A DNA stretch of 64,000 bases, from assembly GCF_900101025.1 (NCBI RefSeq), contig NZ_FMUH01000003.1, forward strand, positions 496,001 through 560,000. The letters run 5' to 3'. Below, piece after piece: positions 55,298 through 63,424 of this stretch. The notes beneath the pieces were generated by a model. That model did no database searches and had not been told where the DNA came from. It saw nothing but the letters and a program-made list of their open reading frames with translations. The translations under genes were made by a program, and so were the position numbers. Position 1 is the stretch's first letter. Every line of letters starts with the position of its first letter. The stretch comes from Klenkia marina. GTDB taxonomy: Bacteria > Actinomycetota > Actinomycetes > Mycobacteriales > Geodermatophilaceae.

Positions 55298-56692
55298 ATG
55301 GCCCTGGCGACCGACACCGCACCCACCACACCGACCCGACGCGGGGGGAGGTGGATCGACGACTGGCGGCCCGAGGACCCCGAGTTCTGGGCGACGACCG
55401 GCAAGCCGATCGCCCGGCGCAACCTGTGGTTCTCCGTCTTCTCCGAGCACATCGGCTTCTCGATCTGGAGCCTGTGGTCGGTGATGGTGCTGTTCCTCGG
55501 CCCGGCCTACGTCGCGGCCGGCACCTTCACCGGCGAGCCCGCCGAGGTGGCTGCCCAGAAGTTCCTGCTGACCGCGCTGCCCACCGCGCTCGGCGCGTTC
55601 GTGCGGCTGCCCTACACCTTCGCCGTCGCCACGTTCGGCGGCCGCAACTGGACCATCGTGTCGGCGTCCCTCCTGCTCGTCCCCACGGTCGCCACCGCGT
55701 TCGTGCTCGAGCCCGGGGTCAGCTACACCACGCTGCTCGTGGTCGCCTGCCTGGCCGGGGTCGGCGGCGGCAACTTCGCCAGCTCGATGGCCAACATCAA
55801 CGCCTTCTACCCCGAGCGGGAGAAGGGCTGGGCGCTCGGTCTGAACGCCGGCGGCGGCAACCTCGGCGTCCCGGTCATCCAGCTGGTCGGCCTGCTCGTG
55901 CTGGCCACCGTCGGGGCCGACCACCCGCGCATCGTGCTGCTGGTCTACGTGCCCTTCATCGTCGCGGCCGCGGTCGGCGCCGCCCTGCTCATGGACAACC
56001 TGTCCACCACCCGCAACCAGCCCCGGGCGCTGCGCGACGCCACCGGCGAGAAGCACACCTGGGTGATGTCGTTCCTCTACATCGGCACCTTCGGCTCGTT
56101 CATCGGCTTCAGCTTCGCCTTCGGCCAGGTGCTCACCAACCAGTTCAGCGGCTCGTTCGCCACCCCGCTGGCCGCCGCCTCGCTGACCTGGCTGGGCCCC
56201 CTGCTGGGTTCGTTGATCCGCCCGGTCGGCGGCAAGCTGGCCGACCGCTTCGGCGGCGCCCGGATCACCGCGTGGGTCTTCGTGGCCATGGCCCTGGGTG
56301 CGGCGGTGGTCTTCGCCGCCAGCCAGGTCGGCTCGTTGCCCCTGTTCGTCGTCGGGTTCGTGCTGCTGTTCGTGCTCAGCGGCCTGGGCAACGGCTCGAC
56401 GTACAAGATGATCCCGGCGATCTTCCGGGTGCAGGCGATGGACGCCGTCGCCGCGGGTGAGGACGCCCGCACCGCCGACCGCCGGGCGCTGCGCATGTCC
56501 GGCGCGCTCATCGGCATCGCCGGCGCGGTCGGGGCCTTCGGCGGGGTGCTGGTGAACCTGGCCTTCCGGCAGTCGTTCCTGACCACCGGCGCCGGTGACG
56601 CCGCCTACCTGGTGTTCATCGCGTTCTACGTGGTCTGCGTCGCCGTCACCTGGGCGGTCTACCTCCGCCCCGGCACCCGGTTCCGCGTGTAG
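55298..56692 (+). CDS. narK: Nitrate/nitrite transporter NarK
   Basis: A 464-residue major facilitator of the nitrate/nitrite porter group, about twelve helices. The nitrate signature regions are seen as GVGGGNFASSMANINAFYPE (helix 5) and GTFGSFIGFSFAFGQVL with GSLIRPVGGKLADRFGGAR, the second followed by FVLSGLGNGSTYKMIP. Starts considered are ATG 55298, with AGGG about nine bases before, and ATG 55274. A roughly 95-base gap holds its promoter, divergent from the unknown gene. Uptake of nitrate for NasA is the expected role. Confidence 0.93.
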   Translation: MALATDTAPTTPTRRGGRWIDDWRPEDPEFWATTGKPIARRNLWFSVFSEHIGFSIWSLWSVMVLFLGPAYVAAGTFTGEPAEVAAQKFLLTALPTALGAFVRLPYTFAVATFGGRNWTIVSASLLLVPTVATAFVLEPGVSYTTLLVVACLAGVGGGNFASSMANINAFYPEREKGWALGLNAGGGNLGVPVIQLVGLLVLATVGADHPRIVLLVYVPFIVAAAVGAALLMDNLSTTRNQPRALRDATGEKHTWVMSFLYIGTFGSFIGFSFAFGQVLTNQFSGSFATPLAAASLTWLGPLLGSLIRPVGGKLADRFGGARITAWVFVAMALGAAVVFAASQVGSLPLFVVGFVLLFVLSGLGNGSTYKMIPAIFRVQAMDAVAAGEDARTADRRALRMSGALIGIAGAVGAFGGVLVNLAFRQSFLTTGAGDAAYLVFIAFYVVCVAVTWAVYLRPGTRFRV

Positions 56693-56693
56693 C

Positions 56694-57812
56694 TCAGACC
56701 GCCAGGCGGTAGCCGCGCTTGACGACGGTCTCCACGACCGGTGCGCCGAGCGCGGCCCGCAGGCGGGTCACGGCCATCTCGACCGCGTGCGCGTCGGTGC
56801 CGCCGGACAGCGCGGCCAGCAGGTCGGGCCGGGACACCACCGTGCCGGGACGGCGGGCCAGCGTGCGCAGCACGGCCATGGGCGCCGGGGCCAGCTCGAC
56901 CAGCCGACCGTCCAGGACGGCGGCGTGCCCGCGCACCTGCAGGTCGTGCCCCCCGCACTTGAGGACGGGGTCGCGCTCGGGCAACCGGGCCACCACCTCG
57001 CGGGCCAGCGCCCCGAGCCGGGCCCGCTCGGGCTGCACGGCCTCGACACCGGCGGCCGTCAGCGGGCCGGCGGTCACCGCGCCGACGGCCACGGCCAGCA
57101 CGCAGTCGGCGAAGGCGGCGAGCACGGCCGACAGCACGCCCTCCTCCTCGGCCACCTGCAGCGTCGACGCCGCGGCCGGGGCCGACGTGAACGTCACCGC
57201 GTCGACGGCGCGGGCGGCGACGGCGTGCACCAGCCGGCGCAGGGGCGCGGTGTCCTCGGGCAGCACCCACCGGTAGACCGGCACCTTCACCACGTCGGCG
57301 CCGGCCTGCTCGAGCCCGGTGACCAGGTCGGGCAGCGGGTCGCCGTGCAGCTGGACGGCGATGCGCCGACCGGTCAGGGGGCCCTCGGCACCCGACAGCA
57401 GGTGCTCGAGCACCTCGGCGGAGCTCTCCGAGGCCGGTGACCACGCGTCGACCAGGCCGCCGCCACGAATGGCTCCCCGCGCCTTGGGCCCGCGGGCCAG
57501 CACCCGGGCGCCGGCGAGGTGGTCGACCAGGGGCAGGTCCCAGGCCTCGGCGGCCCCCAGCCACCCGCGGAACCCGACGCCCGTGGTGGCGACGACGAGG
57601 TCGACCGGGGCGCGCAGCACCTCCTTCGTCGCCGAGACCAGCTCGGCGTCGTCGGCCAGCGGCACGATGCGGATGGCCGGCGCGCTCACCACCCGCGCAC
57701 CCCGCCGGTCCAGCAGCGCGCACAGCTCCTCGGAGCGGCGGGCCGCGGTCACCGCGACGGTGTACCCGGCCAGCGGCGGCGGGCCCTCGGTGGTCTCCTC
57801 CGGCTCGGTCAC
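56694..57812 (-). CDS. nnaR: HemD-like nitrate assimilation regulator (NnaR type)
   Basis: A 372-residue protein joining a uroporphyrinogen-III synthase-like domain (about 15-265; GYTVAVTAARRSEEL, VDAVTFTSAPAAAS) to a C-terminal OmpR/PhoB-type winged helix (about 285-372; VLRTLARRPGTVVSRPDLL, AVEMAVTRLRAALG, VKRGYRLAV). This pairing is that of NnaR, which in Streptomyces and mycobacteria works with GlnR to turn on nitrate and nitrite genes, and of Rv0260c beside narK3. It converges on narK with one base between. A link between tetrapyrrole (siroheme) supply and nitrite reductase is an attractive inference. Confidence 0.8.
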   Translation of the reverse strand: MTEPEETTEGPPPLAGYTVAVTAARRSEELCALLDRRGARVVSAPAIRIVPLADDAELVSATKEVLRAPVDLVVATTGVGFRGWLGAAEAWDLPLVDHLAGARVLARGPKARGAIRGGGLVDAWSPASESSAEVLEHLLSGAEGPLTGRRIAVQLHGDPLPDLVTGLEQAGADVVKVPVYRWVLPEDTAPLRRLVHAVAARAVDAVTFTSAPAAASTLQVAEEEGVLSAVLAAFADCVLAVAVGAVTAGPLTAAGVEAVQPERARLGALAREVVARLPERDPVLKCGGHDLQVRGHAAVLDGRLVELAPAPMAVLRTLARRPGTVVSRPDLLAALSGGTDAHAVEMAVTRLRAALGAPVVETVVKRGYRLAV

Positions 57813-57848
57813 ACCCCCATCGTGTCGCGCCCGTGTGACGGACGTGTG

Positions 57849-58730
57849 TCAGCCCAGTTCCCGTGCGGCGTGCTCGGCGATGGCCCCGGCCGTGGTCAGC
57901 CAGACCTCGTCCCGGCGGGCGGCGACGTGGGCCAGCGCGGTCCGCAGCGGCCGCAGCCGGTGCGGGACGCCGACCACGTAGGGGTGGACGGCGATGCCCA
58001 TCACCAGCGGTGCGCTGCGCGACTGCTCGAGCAGCTCGTCGAACGTGGCCACCACCATGTCGGCGAACTCCTGGCCCGACGCCCGTCGCGAGACCACGGC
58101 CGGGATGTCGTTGAGCTCCTGCGGGTAGGGCACCGACAGGATGCGGCCGCCGTCCCGGGTGGCCAGCCAGGTCGGCTGGTCGTCGTGCGCCCAGTCGAGC
58201 AGGTACGTGTACCCGGCCTCGGCCAGCAGGTCCGGGGTCACGTGGCTCTCCGAGATCCATGGGCCCAGCCACCCCGCCGGACGACGCCCGCCCCGCTCGA
58301 CCAGCACGCGCGTGGCCTCGGCGATGAGCGCCCGCTCGTCGACCTCCGAGAGGTCGGCCTGCCGCTCGGCGTTGGTGCGGCCGTGCCCGACGAGCTCGTC
58401 GCCGCGGGCGAGGAAGGCCTCCACCAGGCCGGGGCAGTCGGTGAGCACCCGGCTGTTGGCCAGCACCGAGCAGGGCAGGCCGAGGGCGTCGAAGGTCTCC
58501 AGCAGCCGCCAGGCCCCGACGCGGTTGCCCCACTCGCGCCAGGCGTGGTTGAGCACGTCGGGGCCACCGCCGCCCGGCGCGAGCTCGGCGCCGCGCCCCT
58601 CGCCGAAGTCGAAGACCTCGAGGTTGAGCCCGACGTAGACGGCCAGCCGGGCACCGCCGGGCCAGTCGTAGGTCGGGCGGTCGGGCAGGGCGGACCAGGG
58701 GTACCGGCCGTGCCGGGCGGGGGTGTCCAC
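57849..58730 (-). CDS. Polysaccharide deacetylase-family protein
   Basis: A 293-residue protein of the NodB-like deacetylase superfamily, of the subgroup with an altered metal site: the usual TFDDG is replaced by LNLEVFDFGEGRG and the histidine motif appears as GDELVGHGRTNAERQ. Related sequences include allantoinase-like PuuE and peptidoglycan or chitooligosaccharide deacetylases. The C-terminal LVMGIAVHPYVVGVPHRLRPL has a conserved HP pair. GTG start at 58730 with a purine-rich stretch in front. Substrate open; no secretion signal, so cytoplasmic. Confidence 0.75.
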   Translation of the reverse strand: MDTPARHGRYPWSALPDRPTYDWPGGARLAVYVGLNLEVFDFGEGRGAELAPGGGGPDVLNHAWREWGNRVGAWRLLETFDALGLPCSVLANSRVLTDCPGLVEAFLARGDELVGHGRTNAERQADLSEVDERALIAEATRVLVERGGRRPAGWLGPWISESHVTPDLLAEAGYTYLLDWAHDDQPTWLATRDGGRILSVPYPQELNDIPAVVSRRASGQEFADMVVATFDELLEQSRSAPLVMGIAVHPYVVGVPHRLRPLRTALAHVAARRDEVWLTTAGAIAEHAARELG

Positions 58731-58853
58731 GCCGCCCCCATGCCCCGCCGGGGCGGGTGGGACACCGGGGACGGATGGGACCGACCGTGCTCGTGGGGCG
58801 CCCGACTGCCGATGAGTGGTGCACCTCACCCTCCGCGGACCCCAGGACCGGCC

Positions 58854-59423
58854 ATGTCGCTTCCGCTCACCACCCCGAGCCCCCTCCCCGCCCGCACGGC
58901 CGACCCCGTCCTCGAGGCCGCGGTGCAGCTGCTGGCCGAGCGGGGGTGGCACGGGCTGACCCTGGCCGACGTGGCCGACCGTGCCGGGGCCGAGGAGGCC
59001 GAGCTGCGCACCGCCTGGACGTCGCTGTCCGGTCTCGTGGGCGCCGCCGTCGCCGCCGTCCCGGTGCTGGTCGACCGGGGCGGCACCGGCAGCACGGCCG
59101 GGGACCTGCTGCGCATCGTGGAGCACTGGGGCCGTCCGCTGGGGCGCGGCGAGCTGGCCGTGGCCGCCGTCGCCGAGGCCGCCGGCCGTGATCCGCTGCT
59201 GCGCGCCGGGGTCGAGGTCGCCGTCACCGACGCCGTCCAGGAGGTCGTGTGCGCGGTCTCCGCACGCGCCCGCCGGCGCGGTGAGCACATCGGGGCGGCC
59301 CGCCAGCAGTGGGTGACCGCCGTCCTCGGCGGCGTGGTGTGGGACCGGATCACCGGCCGCGGGCGCCCGGTGCCGGCCGCCCGCCGGGCCGAGCTGGTGG
59401 ACTCGATCCTCGCCTGCGCCTGA
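58854..59423 (+). CDS. TetR/AcrR-family regulator
   Basis: A 189-residue protein with an N-terminal helix-turn-helix (about 18-62; LEAAVQLLAERGWHGLTLAD, VADRAGAEEAELRTAWTSL) and a C-terminal ligand domain. The recognition helix is unusual for the family: the common YYHF or YWHF is replaced by AWTSLSG. ATG at 58854 has AGGA ahead. Divergent from the deacetylase gene, which may be its target. Confidence 0.72.
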   Translation: MSLPLTTPSPLPARTADPVLEAAVQLLAERGWHGLTLADVADRAGAEEAELRTAWTSLSGLVGAAVAAVPVLVDRGGTGSTAGDLLRIVEHWGRPLGRGELAVAAVAEAAGRDPLLRAGVEVAVTDAVQEVVCAVSARARRRGEHIGAARQQWVTAVLGGVVWDRITGRGRPVPAARRAELVDSILACA

Positions 59424-59473
59424 ACGACCCGGTCCGCACTGCGCGGTGGCGCCCGCACCGCCACCCTGGGCGC

Positions 59474-59668
59474 ATGCGGATCCAGCGCCCGGTCACCGTC
59501 CTGCTCGCCGCCACCGCGATCGCCCTCACCGGCGGCTCGCTGACCGCCTGCGGTGACTCCGTCGGCGACTCGGTGCAGGACCGCCAGGACGACCAGCAGG
59601 ACGACGACCAGGACGACCGGGACGACCAGCAGGACGACCAGGACGACGACCAGGACGACGACGACTGA
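59474..59668 (+). CDS. Small lipoprotein with polyacidic Asp-Gln tail
   Basis: A 64-residue protein. The start MRIQRPVTVLLAATAIALTG is a lipoprotein signal and LTAC a lipobox (Cys 26). The mature part is almost only Asp and Gln (runs such as DDQQDDDQDDRDDQQ), without folded structure. A secreted, anchored, strongly negative tail could bind calcium or other cations. The tail is built from repeated GACGACCAG-like units. It converges on the kinase gene at 59669, whose stop is next to its own. Confidence 0.7.
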   Translation: MRIQRPVTVLLAATAIALTGGSLTACGDSVGDSVQDRQDDQQDDDQDDRDDQQDDQDDDQDDDD

Positions 59669-60256
59669 TCAGAGCGGCACGAACACCCCCGGCGCGGCCG
59701 GCTGCGCCGGGGCGCCGTCCACCCGCAGGTCGGCCCTCGCGCGGGTGTCCTCCGCGGCGAAGACGGCGGCCTCCTCGGCGGCCCACGCCGGCTGGAAGAC
59801 AGTCATCGCGGCGCCGTCGCGGTCCGCCCACCGCTGCGCGCACGTGGCCGGCGGCGCCTGGACCCACACGAGCAGTCCCCGGACGTCGTCCAGGGCCCGG
59901 GCGCCCGACCCGCAGCCCTCGACCAGCAGCACCTCGCCGGCCGGCACCGTCGTCGGCACCCGGAAGGCCCCGACGGCCCAGTCGTAGGCGGCGAAGCGGG
60001 CGTCGTGGCCGGCCGCCACCGGGTCGAGCACCTGCGTGCGCAGCCGCTGGACCACCCCGGCCAGCGTCCAGCCGTCGTAGAGGTCGTCCAGGTGCACGAC
60101 CGGGGCCGGGTGCGCAGCGCTGCCCAGCGCCGCGGCGAGGGCGGCGGCGAACGTGGTCTTGCCCGAACCGGCAGGTCCGTCGACGGCCACCAGCCGGGTG
60201 CGACCCAGCCGGGGCGGGGTGGCCCGCACCCGTGCGGCCAGGTCGGTGAACCTCAC
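59669..60256 (-). CDS. Uridine kinase-like P-loop protein
   Basis: A 195-residue P-loop phosphotransferase with Walker A DGPAGSGKTTFA near residue 25, HLDDLYDGW (typical substrate/Mg site of uridine kinase-like proteins), and VLLVEGCGSGARAL. Related to uridine/phosphoribulokinase family members of unknown substrate. The GTG at 60256 is ten bases after the stop of the upstream hydrolase gene, so the two are probably one transcript. Confidence 0.75.
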   Translation of the reverse strand: MRFTDLAARVRATPPRLGRTRLVAVDGPAGSGKTTFAAALAAALGSAAHPAPVVHLDDLYDGWTLAGVVQRLRTQVLDPVAAGHDARFAAYDWAVGAFRVPTTVPAGEVLLVEGCGSGARALDDVRGLLVWVQAPPATCAQRWADRDGAAMTVFQPAWAAEEAAVFAAEDTRARADLRVDGAPAQPAAPGVFVPL

Positions 60257-60266
60257 GGGACCGGGC

Positions 60267-61322
60267 TCACGCGGCGGTGAAGCGGGGCACCGGGCCCGCG
60301 GTGCCGACCACTGCGCCCCGGCTGGCCAGCAGGCGCAGGTGGGCGTCGGTCTCGGTGACCGCGAAGACCCGCATGCCGCGCTCGTACTCCGACCACGGGC
60401 GCGACCACGTGAGGTGGGCGGCGAGGTCCCACGGGGTGCTGCCCGGGTGCGTGCGCACCGCGTCGAGCAGCTCGCCCAGCCGGGCCTCGTGGTGCGCCCG
60501 CAGCTCGGCGGTGCGCGCGGCCAGCCCGGTGAACCGCCACTCGTGGGCGGGCAGCACCTCGGTGGGCTCGGGCCGCTCGCCGACCGAGGCCAGGGCGCCC
60601 AGGTAGTCGCGCAACGGGTCGGGCGGGCCCTGCGGGTTGGTCGAGATGTTCGGGCTGATCCGGGGGAGCACGTGGTCGCCGGACAGGAACACCCCGGTGC
60701 GCTCCTCGTCGAAGCACAGGTGGCCCGGGGTGTGGCCGGGGGTGTGCACCGCCCGCAGCGACCAGCCGGGGAAGTCGGCGACCTCGCCGTCGAGCAGCGC
60801 GCGGTCGGGCACCGCCATGCGGTGGAACCGCTCCCAGCGGTCGGGCGCACCCACGTCGGAGACCGCGGTCCCCCGGTCGGCGCCCAACCCGACCAGGAAC
60901 GCGACCTGGGCGTCGACCGCGGCCACGGCGTCCCGGCCGGAGAAGGCCCGGACGGCGTCGCCGTCGGCCGGGTGCATGGCGATCCACGCGCCGCTGGCGT
61001 CGCGCACGCGCCCGGCGAGGCCGAGGTGGTCGTAGTGCAGGTGGGTCACCAGCACGCCGCGGACGTCGGCCACGTCGGCGCCGATGGAGGTGAGCCCGTC
61101 GGTGAGCGCCGTCCAGCCCTCCTCGTGCTCCCAGCCGCAGTCGACCAGCCCCAGCCCGCCGCCGTCGAGGGCGAAGGCGTGCGCGGACACGTAGCGCAGC
61201 GGGTTGTGCGGGATGGGCACCGGGATCGACCAGAGGCCGGGCCGCACCTCCTCGACCGGCGGCAGCTCCCGGGCCTGCCAGGCGGCGTGCTGGGCCGTAC
61301 CGGTGATCTGGCTGCTGGTCAC
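60267..61322 (-). CDS. Metallo-beta-lactamase fold hydrolase
   Basis: A 351-residue binuclear metal hydrolase of the lactonase/glyoxalase II-like superfamily. The metal motif HLHYDHLG (HxHxDH), then the histidines in HTPGHTPGHLCF, the Asp in FLSGDHVLP and the His in VLPAHEW, are all present. A helical C-terminal part (about 285-351) with RAHHEARLGELLDAV follows, as in eukaryotic LACTB2 and bacterial acyl-thioesterase-like members. GTG 61322 or GTG 61331 are both possible starts. Divergent from the PH-like gene at 61356 (33 bases). Confidence 0.8.
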   Translation of the reverse strand: MTSSQITGTAQHAAWQARELPPVEEVRPGLWSIPVPIPHNPLRYVSAHAFALDGGGLGLVDCGWEHEEGWTALTDGLTSIGADVADVRGVLVTHLHYDHLGLAGRVRDASGAWIAMHPADGDAVRAFSGRDAVAAVDAQVAFLVGLGADRGTAVSDVGAPDRWERFHRMAVPDRALLDGEVADFPGWSLRAVHTPGHTPGHLCFDEERTGVFLSGDHVLPRISPNISTNPQGPPDPLRDYLGALASVGERPEPTEVLPAHEWRFTGLAARTAELRAHHEARLGELLDAVRTHPGSTPWDLAAHLTWSRPWSEYERGMRVFAVTETDAHLRLLASRGAVVGTAGPVPRFTAA

Positions 61323-61355
61323 CGCCCGCACTCTGCCAGTGGGACACTGGCGGGC

Positions 61356-61805
61356 GTGACCACACCCGCCATCACGACGGTGTCCGCCACCCCCCGCCGC
61401 CAGCGCATCATGTGCGGTCTCATGGCGGCGGTCATCTTCGGGGTGATGCTCGTGGTGTCGATCCTGCTCAAGACGCACACCACCGGGGTCATCGCCTTCC
61501 GCACGTCCGACCAGGTGGCCACCACCGGGCTGGGCCTGGCGATGGCCGGCGCCACGCTGTTCCTCTCCCGCGCCCGGGTCGACGCCGACGCCGCCGGCGT
61601 GCGGGTGCGCAACATCGTGGGCACCCACACCCTGCCGTGGGAGCACGTGCGGGCCGTCCGGTTCGACGACGGCTCGCCGTGGGCCTCGTTGCTGCTGGTC
61701 GACGACGACGAGCTGTCGGTGCTGGCCGTGCAGGCCGCCGACGGCGAGCGCGCAGTGCGCGCGGTGGAGGGCATGCGCACCCTGCTGGCCGCCAGCCGCG
61801 CCTGA
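61356..61805 (+). CDS. PH-like domain membrane protein
   Basis: A 149-residue protein with two N-terminal membrane helices (CGLMAAVIFGVMLVVSILL and VATTGLGLAMAGATLFLS) followed by a bacterial PH-like domain (RVDADAAGVRVRNIVGTHTLPWEHVRAVRF) that ends in a short helix. The conserved WEHV is typical of this family, which is common in actinobacteria and of unknown role. GTG start. Its stop lies just before the infC promoter region. Confidence 0.8.
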   Translation: MTTPAITTVSATPRRQRIMCGLMAAVIFGVMLVVSILLKTHTTGVIAFRTSDQVATTGLGLAMAGATLFLSRARVDADAAGVRVRNIVGTHTLPWEHVRAVRFDDGSPWASLLLVDDDELSVLAVQAADGERAVRAVEGMRTLLAASRA

Positions 61806-61809
61806 GGGG

Positions 61810-61815
61810 TAGTCT
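61810..61815 (+). promoter_or_regulatory. Possible -10 box of the infC promoter
   Basis: TAGTCT at 61810-61815 is a fair actinobacterial -10 box, placed three bases after the stop of the PH-like gene. I see no good -35. A start near 61822 would give an RNA leader of about 218 bases ahead of infC. Confidence 0.35.
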
Positions 61816-61837
61816 GTTCGGTGCCTCCCCCCGCTAC

Positions 61838-61903
61838 ATGAGGCGCACCACCCCGACGACCCCGCCCCGGGTCGTCGACCAAGAGGAGCCCGCTCCCACC
61901 TGA
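61838..61903 (+). CDS. Possible leader peptide upstream of infC
   Basis: A 21-codon frame starting MRRTTPTTPPRVV and ending at TGA 61901-61903. It is rich in Thr and Pro and includes a Pro-Pro pair, which slows ribosomes. No Shine-Dalgarno is visible. A 9-base-pair hairpin (61854-61862 with 61869-61877, CGACGACCC arm) lies within it. A regulatory role is inferred from position only. Confidence 0.3.
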   Translation: MRRTTPTTPPRVVDQEEPAPT

Positions 61904-61958
61904 CGTCGACCCAGACGCCCAGGTCACCTGAAGTGCGGGGCCGGTCCTGCCGGCTCCA

Positions 61959-61986
61959 GGCCCTCCCCGTTCGCGGGTCGAGGGCC
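61959..61986 (+). terminator. Strong hairpin with UUCG loop in the infC leader, possible attenuator
   Basis: GGCCCTC (61959-61965) pairs with GAGGGCC (61980-61986), and an inner CCCG/CGGG stem closes a UUCG tetraloop, with a two-base bulge on the 3' side. CTTCTTC follows. A smaller hairpin (GCCGG at 61940, CCGGC at 61950) lies before it. Attenuation before infC is plausible. Confidence 0.5.
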
Positions 61987-62039
61987 CTTCTTCGGGTCGG
62001 GACGCTGACTCCTCATTCGTAGAACGAAGAGGAGAGGCC

Positions 62040-62687
62040 ATCACCGAGCCCCGCATCAACGACCGCATCCGGGTCCCCGAGGTCCGCCTCGTCGGCCCCG
62101 AGGGCGAGCAGGTCGGCATCGTGTCCATCGGCGAGGCGCTGCGCCTGGCCCAGGACTCCGAGCTGGACCTCGTCGAGGTCGCCCCCATGGCCCGGCCGCC
62201 CGTCGTGAAGCTCATGGACTACGGGAAGTTCAAGTACGAGGCCGCGCAGAAGGAGCGCGAGGCCCGTCGCAACCAGACGCAGACCGTCATCAAGGAGATG
62301 CGTCTGCGGCTGAAGATCGACCCGCACGACTACGAGACCAAGAAGGGCCACGTCGTCCGCTTCCTCAAGGGTGGCGACAAGGTCAAGATCACCGTGATGT
62401 TCCGCGGTCGCGAGCAGTCCCGCCCCGAGATGGGCTACCGGCTGCTGCAGCGCCTGGCCGGCGACGTCTCGGACCTCGGCGTCGTGGAGTCCAACCCCAA
62501 GCAGGACGGCCGCAACATGGTCATGGTCATCGCGCCGCACCGCAACCAGGCGGCGCAGCAGGCCAAGACCGTCGAGGCGAAGAAGGCCAAGGCCGACGAG
62601 ACCGCCGAGGTCCAGGAGCGACCGCTGGCCCCGCAGGCCCCGCCGAAGCCCGCACCCAGGGACCCGGTCGAGGCCGACCAGGCCTGA
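62040..62687 (+). CDS. infC: Translation initiation factor IF-3, AUC start
   Basis: IF-3 keeps the 30S subunit free and checks the start codon and initiator tRNA. The protein starts at a rare AUC codon at 62040: the family N-terminus [20 protein letters not shown] begins two codons later, GAGGAGAGG lies just before, and no ATG, GTG or TTG in frame fits. The N-domain, linker ([20 protein letters not shown]) and C-domain ([25 protein letters not shown]) are complete. A lysine- and proline-rich tail is typical for actinobacteria. IF-3 disfavours such start codons, so the AUC gives self-control. First gene of infC-rpmI-rplT. Confidence 0.95.
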   Translation: MTEPRINDRIRVPEVRLVGPEGEQVGIVSIGEALRLAQDSELDLVEVAPMARPPVVKLMDYGKFKYEAAQKEREARRNQTQTVIKEMRLRLKIDPHDYETKKGHVVRFLKGGDKVKITVMFRGREQSRPEMGYRLLQRLAGDVSDLGVVESNPKQDGRNMVMVIAPHRNQAAQQAKTVEAKKAKADETAEVQERPLAPQAPPKPAPRDPVEADQA

Positions 62688-62732
62688 GCCGGCCTGGCCC
62701 GAAGACCCAGACACCGAAGAAGGACCGAGGAC

Positions 62733-62927
62733 ATGCCGAAGAACAAGACCCACAAGGGCACGGCCAAGCGCATCCGCGTCACCGGCTCGGGCAAGCTCGT
62801 CCGCGAGCACACGAACAACCAGCACAAGTTCGAGGTGAAGTCCTCCTCGCGCAAGCGCCGGGTGAAGGGGACCGAGGTGCTGTCGCCCGCCGACGCGCCC
62901 CGCATGAAGAAGCTGCTCGGTCTCTGA
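62733..62927 (+). CDS. rpmI: Ribosomal protein L35
   Basis: A 64-residue basic protein of the 50S subunit. The start MPKNKTHKGTAKRIRVTGSG and the motif SSRKRRVKGTEVLSPAD are typical of L35. ATG with GAAGGACCGAGGAC ahead. It lies between infC and rplT in the usual bacterial order. Confidence 0.97.
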   Translation: MPKNKTHKGTAKRIRVTGSGKLVREHTNNQHKFEVKSSSRKRRVKGTEVLSPADAPRMKKLLGL

Positions 62928-62965
62928 CCGCCCCCACCCCCTTACCGAACTAGAGGAGTACTCAC

Positions 62966-63355
62966 GTGGCACGCGTGAAGCGGGCGGTCAACGCCCAGAA
63001 GAAGCGCCGGACGACCCTCGAGGCCGCCAGCGGCTACCGCGGTCAGCGTTCGCGCCTGTACCGCAAGGCCAAGGAGCAGCTGCTCCACTCGGCGACCTAC
63101 GCCTACCGCGACCGCAAGGTGCGCAAGGGTGACTTCCGCAAGCTGTGGATCACCCGCATCAACGCCGCGGCCCGGCAGAACGACATGACCTACAACCGGT
63201 TCATGCAGGGCCTGAAGCTGGCCGGCATCGAGCTCGACCGCAAGGTCCTGGCCGAGCTGGCCGTCAACGAGCCGGCCGCCTTCGCCGCGCTCGTGGAGAC
63301 CGCGCGCGCCGCGGTCGCCGCCGCCCCGAACCAGACCGGCGTCGCAGCCGCGTAG
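62966..63355 (+). CDS. rplT: Ribosomal protein L20
   Basis: A 129-residue 50S assembly protein that binds 23S rRNA and in some bacteria represses the infC operon. [40 protein letters not shown], and [19 protein letters not shown] are characteristic. GTG start with AGAGGAG ahead. A strong terminator hairpin follows. Confidence 0.97.
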   Translation: MARVKRAVNAQKKRRTTLEAASGYRGQRSRLYRKAKEQLLHSATYAYRDRKVRKGDFRKLWITRINAAARQNDMTYNRFMQGLKLAGIELDRKVLAELAVNEPAAFAALVETARAAVAAAPNQTGVAAA

Positions 63356-63367
63356 TTCGACCGCCAC

Positions 63368-63402
63368 GACGCCGTCGCCCCCGCACAGGGGGCGGCGGCG
63401 TC
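63368..63402 (+). terminator. Terminator after rplT
   Basis: A 15-base-pair stem (GACGCCGTCGCCCCC with its complement, one G-U pair) around the five-base loop GCACA. It directly follows rplT and precedes the methyltransferase gene; no T-run is seen, as is usual here. Confidence 0.75.
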
Positions 63403-63424
63403 GTCGCATGTCCGGGAGGACCAG

